NCBI RefSeq assembly: GCF_025061645.1 | Contig: NZ_JANYMP010000003.1 | Span: forward strand, 1-64,000 | DNA length: 64,000 bases | Direction: 5' to 3' | Source of the DNA: Umezawaea endophytica | GTDB lineage: Bacteria; Actinomycetota; Actinomycetes; Mycobacteriales; Pseudonocardiaceae | Shown: positions 23,310 to 29,859 of the stretch, one piece after another | Layout: each line of letters begins with the position of its first letter | How positions within the stretch are numbered: position 1 is the first letter of the stretch | Notes under the pieces: model-generated | Databases searched by the model: none | Told to the model about the DNA's origin: nothing | What the model saw: the letters and a program-made list of their open reading frames with translations, nothing else | Program-made: the position numbers and the translations under genes

Positions 23310-25172
23310 ATGATCCTCGCGGGCTCCACGAAGCGGCGACTCGGCCGCGTCCTCACCCTCGGCCTGGTGGTGACGCTCACCGCCGCGACCACCGCGACGG
23401 CCGCTCCCAGCACCCAGTCGCACGGCGGCGGCACTCCCAACCTCGGGACGAACGTCACCGTGTTCGACCCGAGCACCCCGGTCGCGCAGATCCAGGCGAC
23501 CCTCGACGCGACCTACGCCAAGCAGGTCGACAACGAGATGGGCACCGAGCGGTACGCCTACCTCTTCAAGCCGGGCACGTACGGCACGGCCACGCAGCCC
23601 CTCCAGATCAAGGTGGGCTACTACACCGAGATCACCGGGCTGGGCGCGGCGCCGACCGACGTCGTCATCAACGGCAAGGTCGAGGTCTACAACCGCTGCC
23701 TCGCCGACGGCGGCACGAGCAACTGCCTCGCGCTGGTGAACTTCTGGCGGACGATCTCCAACCTGACGGTCAACGTGAACGCGACCGGCCAGGACGGCTG
23801 CCGCTCGACGGCGAACTTCTGGGCCGTGTCCCAGGCCGTCTCGATGCGCCGCGTCAACTTCACCAACGGTGGACTGTCCCTGATGGACTACTGCACCGCC
23901 GGTCCGCAGTACGCGAGCGGCGGGTTCATCGCCGACTCGAAGCTGCCCGCGACCACCAACGGTTCGCAGCAGCAGTGGCTGACCCGCAACAGCGAGGTCG
24001 CGAGCTGGTCCAACGGCGTGTGGAACCAGGTGTTCTCCGGTGTCGTCGGCGCTCCCGACGACTCCGCGTTCCCGGACCCGCCGTACACGACGGTCGCCAA
24101 GACCCCGGTGAGCCGCGAGAAGCCGTACCTGTTCGTGGACGCCAAGGGCAAGTACAACGTCCGCGTGCCCGCCGCGAAGCAGAACACCTCGGGCACCACC
24201 TGGACCGCGGGCACCACGGCGGGCCGGACCATCCCGTTGAGCGACTTCTACGTCGCGAAGCCGACGGACTCGGTGCGGGACATCAACTTCCAGCTCCTGA
24301 TCGGCAAGAACCTGCTCCTCACGCCCGGTGTCTACGACATCGCGCGGAGCATCGAGGTCCGGCTGCCCAACACCGTCGTCCTCGGTCTCGGGCACGCCAC
24401 GCTGACCGCCGTCAACGGCGCGATCCCGCTGGACGTCGCGGACGTGCCCGGTGTCGTCGTCGCGGGCGTCACGGTCGACGCGGGTCTCAAGGAGTCGCCG
24501 GTCCTGCTGCGCGTCGGCAAGAAGAACGGCTGGGACTGGAGCACGCCGTCCAACCCGACCACGCTGTCCGACGTGTACTTCCGCGTCGGCGGCCCGCACG
24601 TGGGCAAGGTCGACACCGCCCTGGAGGTCAACAGCAACGACGTGCTGATCGACCACACCTGGGTGTGGCGCGCGGACCACGGCGTCGAGGGTTTCACCGA
24701 CACGCAGCGCTGGAACACCAACACCGGCCGCCAGGGCGCCGTCATCAACGGTGACCGCGTGACCGCGACGGGCCTGTTCGTCGAGCACTTCCAGAAGTAC
24801 AACACCACCTGGAACGGCGACAAGGGCACGACCATCCTGTACCAGAACGAGCTGCCGTACGACCCGCCCACGCAGGCGGACTGGATGAACGGCGGCGTCG
24901 AGGGGTACGCGGGCTACAAGGTCGGCGCGAAGGTGAAGACGCACTCGCTCTTCGGCGCGGGCGTCTACGTGTTCAACCAGAACAACCCGACCATCCACAC
25001 GGAGAACGGGTTCGAGGTGCCGAACACCCCCGGTGTGAAGCTGCACCACATCATGACGGTGAACCTCAGCGCGGGCATCGTCGACCACGTCGTCAACGGC
25101 GTGGGCGGCCCGGCCGACACCACCAACACCGGTGTCCCGGTGTACGTGAAGGACTACCCGGCGGTTCCCTAG
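23310..25172 (+). CDS. Secreted GH55 exo-beta-1,3-glucanase-like beta-helix enzyme
   Basis: This 620-residue exported protein has a signal peptide (about 1-32, ending TATAAPS). The rest is a two-domain right-handed beta-helix. It agrees, as I remember them, with Streptomyces GH55 laminarinases at many points: FDPSTP at the mature N-terminus, YLFKPGTY, FWRTISNLTV, SKLPATTNGSQQQWLTRNS, VWNQVFSGV, HTWVWRADHG, and the C-terminal FQNE-like YQNELPYD strand that in the family carries a catalytic glutamate. Such proteins are often mislabelled as adenylyl cyclase. It should release glucose or short oligosaccharides from fungal or plant beta-1,3-glucan. ATG 23310 has GAGAGGA upstream. Two CebR-like boxes precede it. 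Confidence 0.85.
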   Translation: MILAGSTKRRLGRVLTLGLVVTLTAATTATAAPSTQSHGGGTPNLGTNVTVFDPSTPVAQIQATLDATYAKQVDNEMGTERYAYLFKPGTYGTATQPLQIKVGYYTEITGLGAAPTDVVINGKVEVYNRCLADGGTSNCLALVNFWRTISNLTVNVNATGQDGCRSTANFWAVSQAVSMRRVNFTNGGLSLMDYCTAGPQYASGGFIADSKLPATTNGSQQQWLTRNSEVASWSNGVWNQVFSGVVGAPDDSAFPDPPYTTVAKTPVSREKPYLFVDAKGKYNVRVPAAKQNTSGTTWTAGTTAGRTIPLSDFYVAKPTDSVRDINFQLLIGKNLLLTPGVYDIARSIEVRLPNTVVLGLGHATLTAVNGAIPLDVADVPGVVVAGVTVDAGLKESPVLLRVGKKNGWDWSTPSNPTTLSDVYFRVGGPHVGKVDTALEVNSNDVLIDHTWVWRADHGVEGFTDTQRWNTNTGRQGAVINGDRVTATGLFVEHFQKYNTTWNGDKGTTILYQNELPYDPPTQADWMNGGVEGYAGYKVGAKVKTHSLFGAGVYVFNQNNPTIHTENGFEVPNTPGVKLHHIMTVNLSAGIVDHVVNGVGGPADTTNTGVPVYVKDYPAVP

Positions 25173-25183
25173 CGGGGTGAGCA

Positions 25184-25220
25184 CGAACGGGCCGGGAGCT
25201 ACGCGCTCCCGGCCCGTTCG
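25184..25220. terminator. Bidirectional terminator between GH55 and XRE genes
   Basis: Perfect 16-bp stem (CGAACGGGCCGGGAGC and complement) with loop TACGC. The stop codon of the convergent XRE gene (25199-25201) straddles the loop, so the hairpin encodes that protein's last residues. Confidence 0.8.
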
Positions 25221-25945
25221 GCTGTGTAGACGGTGAGCCGCAGCTCGGGGTCCTCGTTGACCCGGAACGTGGCGTAGTCGTGGACCACCCCGTTCAGGAC
25301 CTTGCGGCCCGCTCCCCCGCCGACCACGTCGTGCCCGTCCCACCAGACCTCGAACTCGGGGCATCCGCGGCGGAGCCGGTCGGCGAGGTCGACGAACGCG
25401 CGGTCGGGCGCCCACAGGTCGTACGCCACCCGGAACTGCGCCACGGCGTGCGCCGCCTGCCCCTCCCAGGCCGCACCGAACAACGTCCGCCCGGCGGGGT
25501 CGAGCAGCAGGTGCTCCAGGACGTTGCCGGACATGTCGCCGAACAGCTCCACGGCCGCGGTGTTGCACACCAGCAGGTCCCACCGGCGGCCCGTCACGTA
25601 GGCGGGTTCGGTCATCGCCTCCACGACCCGGCGCGTGGCGTCCGGCACGACCTCGCGTTCGAACGGCGCGCGCGACCCGTTGCGGGCCAACGCCTCCAGG
25701 TGCGCCCGCTCGGTGTCGTCCAGCAGCAGCGCCCGCGCCAGCGCCTCGATCGTCGCGGGTGACGGCCGCACCGCCCGCCCCTGTTCCAGGCGGACGTACC
25801 AGTCGACGCCGATCTCGGCGAGTTCCGCCACCTCCTCGCGGCGCAGGCCCGGCGTGCGGCGTCGGCGCCCGTCCGGCAGGCCGACCTCCTTCGGCGTCAG
25901 CCGCGACCGCCGCGACCGCAGGAACTCCCCGAGCGCCTCCGACAC
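25199..25945 (-). CDS. XRE-family regulator with MmyB-like ligand domain
   Basis: This 248-residue regulator has an N-terminal helix-turn-helix (TPGLRREEVAELAEIGVDWY, then VRLEQGRAVRPS) and a C-terminal MmyB-type PAS-like domain (VVEAMTEPAYVTGRRWDLLV, then CNTAAVELFGDM). Members usually control a divergent dehydrogenase or reductase in response to a small ligand. The GTG at 25945 has GAGGAGG six bases upstream. It is divergent from the MDR oxidoreductase at 26060 with a 114-base spacer, so control of that gene is the natural inference. Confidence 0.92.
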   Translation of the reverse strand: MSEALGEFLRSRRSRLTPKEVGLPDGRRRRTPGLRREEVAELAEIGVDWYVRLEQGRAVRPSPATIEALARALLLDDTERAHLEALARNGSRAPFEREVVPDATRRVVEAMTEPAYVTGRRWDLLVCNTAAVELFGDMSGNVLEHLLLDPAGRTLFGAAWEGQAAHAVAQFRVAYDLWAPDRAFVDLADRLRRGCPEFEVWWDGHDVVGGGAGRKVLNGVVHDYATFRVNEDPELRLTVYTAERAGSA

Positions 25946-26059
25946 GATCCGCCTCCTCGTGGGTGGTACTCGTCAGTCCTAGGACGATGCTAGGCCTGGA
26001 TGCGCGCCCGCGACCGGTCCACGATCGGGCAACACACCCCCGAACCGAACGGAACGCCC

Positions 26060-27139
26060 ATGAAAGCCGCTGTGCTCAAGGAGTTCGGCCTGCCGCTGTC
26101 GGTGGAGACCGTGCCGGACCCGGTGCTCGGCACCGGGGAGGTGCTCGTCGACGTCGTGGCCACGGGCGTGCTGCCCTACACGGCCGAGGTGCTCAGCGGC
26201 GAGCGCCGGTACCTGCTCACGCTCCCGGTCACGCCCGGCGCGGGCGCCGTCGGCCGGGTCCTCGCCGTCGGCCCGGACTCGACGCACCTCGCGCCGGGCG
26301 ACTGGGTGCTGTGCGACCCCACCATCCGCTCCCGCGACGGCGGGGTGACGCCCGACATCACCTTGCAGGGCGCGAGCGCCCGCGGCGACGGCGGCCTGCG
26401 GTTGCAGGAGCACTTCGGCCAGGGCTCGTACGCCGAACGCCTGCTCGTGCCCACGGAGAACGTTCACCCGCTCGGCCCGGTCGACGAGGAGGACGTGGCC
26501 AGGTGGACCGCGCTCAACCTGTGCCTGGTGCCGTACGGCGGGCTGCTCGCGGGTGACCTGCGGGCGGGCGAGACGGTGCTGGTCAGCGGCGCGACCGGCA
26601 ACTTCGGCAGCGCGGCCGTCGCCGTGGCGCTGGCGATGGGCGCGGGGCGGGTCGTCGCGCCGGGCCGGAACGAGGCCGTGCTCGCCGACCTGGTCCGCCG
26701 CTTCGGCCCCCGCGTGCGCCCGGTCCGGCTGTCCGGCGACGAGGCCGACGACCGCGAGCGGATGAAGGCGGAGGCGGGCCCGATCGACCTCGTCCTCGAC
26801 CTCCTCCCGCCGTCGGCGAGCACGACACCGGTCCGGGCGGCGGCCATGACCGTCCGGGAGGGCGGCCGGGTCGTGCTGATGGGCGGGGTGGGCATGCTCG
26901 GCGGCGCCGACCTCGCCCTCCCCTACCCGTGGCTCATGCGCAACAACGTCACCGTGCGCGGCCAGTGGATGTACCCGCCCGAGGCGAACAGCGGGCTCAT
27001 CGCACTGGCCAGGGCGGGCCTGCTGGACCTGCGGGAGTTCGAGGTCGAGGAGTTCGACCTCGACGACGCCAACGCCGCCGTCGCCCACGCCGCCGACACC
27101 GGCGGCCGGTTCCGCCTGACGGTGATCCGCGCGGGCTAG
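26060..27139 (+). CDS. MDR-family NADPH oxidoreductase, zinc-free type
   Basis: This 359-residue medium-chain dehydrogenase/reductase has an N-terminal GroES-like domain and a nucleotide fold with GATGNFGSAAVAVALAMGAG. The position of the catalytic zinc cysteine in alcohol dehydrogenases is occupied by VVATGVLPYTAEV, which has no Cys. It is therefore more likely a quinone- or enone-reductase-like member than a zinc alcohol dehydrogenase. ATG 26060 has GGAAC-type spacing only and starts the typical MKAAVLKEFG strand. It is probably the target of the divergent XRE regulator. A 16-bp GC palindrome follows the stop. Confidence 0.88.
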   Translation: MKAAVLKEFGLPLSVETVPDPVLGTGEVLVDVVATGVLPYTAEVLSGERRYLLTLPVTPGAGAVGRVLAVGPDSTHLAPGDWVLCDPTIRSRDGGVTPDITLQGASARGDGGLRLQEHFGQGSYAERLLVPTENVHPLGPVDEEDVARWTALNLCLVPYGGLLAGDLRAGETVLVSGATGNFGSAAVAVALAMGAGRVVAPGRNEAVLADLVRRFGPRVRPVRLSGDEADDRERMKAEAGPIDLVLDLLPPSASTTPVRAAAMTVREGGRVVLMGGVGMLGGADLALPYPWLMRNNVTVRGQWMYPPEANSGLIALARAGLLDLREFEVEEFDLDDANAAVAHAADTGGRFRLTVIRAG

Positions 27140-27155
27140 CGCGCGACGTCGCGCG
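27140..27155 (+). terminator. GC palindrome after MDR gene
   Basis: Perfect palindrome CGCGCGACGTCGCGCG directly after the stop codon, in the gap between two convergent genes; possible terminator. Confidence 0.4.
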
Positions 27156-27203
27156 GGCGGGTGGGAGCCGGTCCGCAGCGGAGAACGGCCGCGGCCCTCC
27201 TGC

Positions 27204-28097
27204 CTACCGGCCGCCGTCGACCTGCCCCACGAAGTCCAGGACGGCGGCGGAGAGGGTCTCGGGAGCTTCTTGCGCCACCAGGTGGCCGACGCCCTCGAAG
27301 CGCACGGAGGTGACGTCCCCGGCGGTCACCTGGCGGAAGGTCCGCTCGGTGGCGGGAGCGCTGAAGGCGTCGACCGTGAGGACCGGGACGGTCAACGGCC
27401 GCGATTCGGCGAGGGCCTTGATCTGCCCGGCGTCGGTGAAGATCGACCGGTAGAGGCCTTCCGTGCCCCGCCAGCCGTCCGGGCGCGCGAAGGTGCGGGC
27501 GAACTCGTCGACGTGCTCGTCGCCGATCACGCCCTTCGCCCCCGTCATCACGGGGAAGGCCCACTCCGCGATGAAGTCGCGCTCGTGACCCGCCAGCACC
27601 ATCCCCGGAATGCCCGGCGCGGCGAGGAACCCGACGTGCCACGAGCCGCCGCGGTTGACGTCCGCGAGGTCCTCGAGCCCGAAGCCCGCCAAGGTCGACT
27701 CGACGGCGGTGAAGCTGCGGACGTCACCGGGGTGCGTGGAGGCGAAGCGGAAACCGAGACCACCGCTGATGTCCTGGCACAGGACGTGGACCGGACCGAC
27801 GCCGAGGTGCTCCACCAGGTGGTGCACGTCCTCGGCGGACGTCGCTTCGTCGTGGTCGCCGTCCGCGGTGTTCGAGTCGCCGAACCCCCGCAGGTCGACG
27901 GCGAAGACCCGGTGCGACGCCGCCAGCAGGGGGATGACCTCGCGGAAGGCCCACCACGTCTCCGGCCACCCGTGGATGAGCAGGACCGGTGTGCCCTCGG
28001 TGCCCGCGGAGACGTAGTGGAGCCGCGTTCCGTTGACGTCGGCCAGGTGGTGGGTGACACCGGGAACCGTCGCGCCGACGGGCTCGATGACGGGCAT
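27204..28097 (-). CDS. Alpha/beta hydrolase, epoxide-hydrolase-like
   Basis: This 297-residue alpha/beta hydrolase has the oxyanion motif HGWPETWW (typical HGxP) and a nucleophile elbow CQDISGG with aspartate at the nucleophile place, as in soluble epoxide hydrolases and haloalkane dehalogenases. The C-terminal catalytic histidine is in GVGHLVAQEAPE. ATG 28097 is chosen for GAGGAG upstream. It is divergent from a MarR gene, with two mirrored operators between them, so it is probably a substrate-inducible detoxification enzyme. The exact substrate is unknown. Confidence 0.88.
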   Translation of the reverse strand: MPVIEPVGATVPGVTHHLADVNGTRLHYVSAGTEGTPVLLIHGWPETWWAFREVIPLLAASHRVFAVDLRGFGDSNTADGDHDEATSAEDVHHLVEHLGVGPVHVLCQDISGGLGFRFASTHPGDVRSFTAVESTLAGFGLEDLADVNRGGSWHVGFLAAPGIPGMVLAGHERDFIAEWAFPVMTGAKGVIGDEHVDEFARTFARPDGWRGTEGLYRSIFTDAGQIKALAESRPLTVPVLTVDAFSAPATERTFRQVTAGDVTSVRFEGVGHLVAQEAPETLSAAVLDFVGQVDGGR

Positions 28098-28114
28098 GGG
28101 GCGCTCCTCAATTC

Positions 28115-28155
28115 GACAACCTTGGTTGTCAAAACCGTAGACAACCAAGGTTGTC
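28115..28155. promoter_or_regulatory. Paired MarR operators
   Basis: GACAACCTTGGTTGTC (28115-28130) and GACAACCAAGGTTGTC (28140-28155) are exact reverse complements of each other, 25 bp apart. Each has 7-bp arms. They lie between the divergent hydrolase and MarR genes and can repress both. A further TTGTC half-site follows at 28157. Confidence 0.85.
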
Positions 28156-28183
28156 GTTGTCAAGGTGTCCTAAGCTGAGCCCC

Positions 28184-28645
28184 ATGTCGCGCCCCGGCTC
28201 CGACCTCGCCATGCTCCTGCTCGGCGGGTTCCGCGCCCTGGCCGACAGGGCCACCGCGGAACTCATCGCGCGCGGGTACGACGAGGTGCGGCCCGTTCAC
28301 GACTTCGCGCTGCAGGCGATCCTGTCCGGCGCGGACAACGCCTCCGAGCTCGGACGGCGGATGTCCGTCACCAAGCAGGCCGCCGCGAAGACCATCACCG
28401 CCCTGGAGGAACGCGGCTACGTGGCACGCGAACCCGATCCCGCGGACAAGCGCCGCCTGCGCCTCTTCGTCACACCGCACGGGCTGGCGATGCTCCGCGA
28501 GGGCACGGCGATCTTCGACGACCTGCGCCGGGAGTGGGAGGAGCGGGTGGGCGCGGTTCCCCTCTCGCAGGTCGAGAGCACGCTCCGGCAACTGGTCGAC
28601 GGGAGCGCCGACTACCGCCACCACGGGTCCGGGTGGATGGCGTAG
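28184..28645 (+). CDS. MarR-family regulator
   Basis: This 153-residue winged-helix repressor has its recognition region in ASELGRRMSVTKQAAAKTIT, then ALEERGYV, and the wing EPDPADKRRLRLFVTP with the conserved D-x-R-R pattern. ATG 28184 lies 7 bases after a TAAGCT -10 and has no ribosome site, so it appears leaderless; the upstream in-frame start at 28151 falls inside the operator and is rejected. It is inferred to repress itself and the divergent hydrolase through the paired 16-bp sites. The IS element lies about 100 bases downstream. Confidence 0.92.
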   Translation: MSRPGSDLAMLLLGGFRALADRATAELIARGYDEVRPVHDFALQAILSGADNASELGRRMSVTKQAAAKTITALEERGYVAREPDPADKRRLRLFVTPHGLAMLREGTAIFDDLRREWEERVGAVPLSQVESTLRQLVDGSADYRHHGSGWMA

Positions 28646-28741
28646 CGGCCCTCGCCCCCCGGTCGACCGCTGTGCCCTGCCGACGGTCACCACGATCGGT
28701 CCGAGACCTCGCCCGGAGTCACGAACCCCCGCGGTCTCCCC

Positions 28742-28747
28742 GCTAGT
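28742..28747. repeat. Target-site duplication, left copy (GCTAGT)
   Basis: GCTAGT directly borders the left end of the IS element and recurs at 29854-29859. It fits the NCTAGN target known for IS481. On the minus strand it provides the TAG stop of the transposase gene. Confidence 0.9.
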
Positions 28748-29735
28748 TGTACTGACCTGTGAGGTTGGGGACGCGGCTGGCGGGTGGGCGGCCTCCCAGT
28801 GCGGTGTGTCCGCGGTGGTGATTGTAGAAGTGCAGCCATCCTGGGAACGCGTCGCGGCGTTCGGTTTCGGAGGCATAGGGGCGGGCGTAGGCCCATTCCT
28901 CGAGCAGGGTGCGGTTGAAGCGTTCGACCTTGCCGTTGGTCTGCGGCCGGTAGGGGCGGGTGCGTTTGTGGTCGATCCCGCCCTTGGCAAGTGTGTCGCG
29001 CCAGAGACGGGAGCGGTAGCAGGAGCCGTTGTCGGTGAGCACCCTCCGGACCGTGATGCCGTTGGCGGTGAAGAAGGTCTGCGCCCTGTGCCAGAAGTCG
29101 CGGGCCGATTCCTTGGTCTCGTCGGTCAGGATCTCGGTGTAGGCCAGGCGGGAGTGGTCGTCGACCGCGTTGTGCAGGAATCCGTAGCCCAGCAACGGGT
29201 TGCCGTGGGCGTTGCGTTTCCCGGTGGGGGTGCGTTGGCTGTTGTGTCCGCCGACCTGGCGGCCGTGGACGCGGTGGCCGCCGCCGTCGGGGATGTTGCC
29301 CAGCTTCTTGATGTCGACGTGGATCAGGTCGCCGGGCGCGGGGTGTTCGTAGCGGCGGATCGGCTGGCCGGTGGCCCGGTCCACGTGGGCCAGGCGAGCC
29401 ATCCGGTAGCGGGTCAGCACCCGGTGCACCGTCGAAGGGTGCTGTCCGAGCAGGTAGCCGATGCGCGCGGGTCCCCAGCGGCGTTGGAGCCGGACTTTGA
29501 TGATCCGGTGTTCGGTGCGTGTGGGTGTGCGGTGGGGGCTGGGGTGGGGGCGTGAGCTGTGGTCGGTCATGCCCGCGGGGTCGTGGTGGCGGTAGCGGTG
29601 GGCCCAGCGGTGGGCGGTGGTGACCGAGACCTGGAAGCGTTCCGCGGCTCGTCGTAGTGGCCAGTGCTCGTCCACGACGCAGCGGGCCAGGCGGAGTCTG
29701 CCGAGCTCGGTGAGGGGTGCGTTAGCGTGGGGCAT
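28743..29735 (-). CDS. IS481-family transposase
   Basis: This 330-residue DDE transposase appears intact. It has an N-terminal helix-turn-helix pair (RRAAERFQVSVTTAHRWAHR; GPARIGYLLGQHPSTVHRVL). The integrase core has the first Asp in DLIHVDIKKLG, the second in VDDHSRLAYTE or VLTDNGSCYRS, and the Glu in RPQTNGKVERFNRTL. ATG 29735 is chosen as the first after the terminal repeat that gives family length. The stop codon TAG comes entirely from the duplicated target site, so the reading frame is closed by the host DNA. Confidence 0.95.
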   Translation of the reverse strand: MPHANAPLTELGRLRLARCVVDEHWPLRRAAERFQVSVTTAHRWAHRYRHHDPAGMTDHSSRPHPSPHRTPTRTEHRIIKVRLQRRWGPARIGYLLGQHPSTVHRVLTRYRMARLAHVDRATGQPIRRYEHPAPGDLIHVDIKKLGNIPDGGGHRVHGRQVGGHNSQRTPTGKRNAHGNPLLGYGFLHNAVDDHSRLAYTEILTDETKESARDFWHRAQTFFTANGITVRRVLTDNGSCYRSRLWRDTLAKGGIDHKRTRPYRPQTNGKVERFNRTLLEEWAYARPYASETERRDAFPGWLHFYNHHRGHTALGGRPPASRVPNLTGQYN

Positions 29736-29853
29736 GAGGGCCTCCGTTGGCTGGGTGTAGACGTCGCAATCCACACCGAACCCGGAGGCCCTCACCTATT
29801 CCAAGATCATTCGATCCCGTGTCGCCGCGTTCCTAACCTCTGTGGTCAGTACA
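28748..29853. mobile_element. IS481-family insertion sequence, intact
   Basis: This 1106-bp element is bounded by imperfect inverted repeats that both begin TGTACTGACC and agree at about 25 of the first 30 bases (left 28748-28777, right 29824-29853). It is flanked by the 6-bp direct repeat GCTAGT and encodes one complete transposase, so it is likely young and active. It inserted at the stop codon of the SulP-carbonic anhydrase gene and regenerated that stop. Confidence 0.93.
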
Positions 29854-29859
29854 GCTAGT
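29854..29859. repeat. Target-site duplication, right copy (GCTAGT)
   Basis: Second copy of GCTAGT, bordering the right end of the IS element. On the minus strand it contains the TAG stop (29855-29857) of the SulP-carbonic anhydrase gene. Confidence 0.9.

Noticed and set aside
22833-25583. Very long open frame opposite the GH55 gene
   Set aside because: No domain or sensible start; antisense shadow of the glucanase gene, which has clear family motifs.
28646-28741. Stretch between MarR and the IS element
   Set aside because: No gene, repeat or hairpin strong enough to report was seen.
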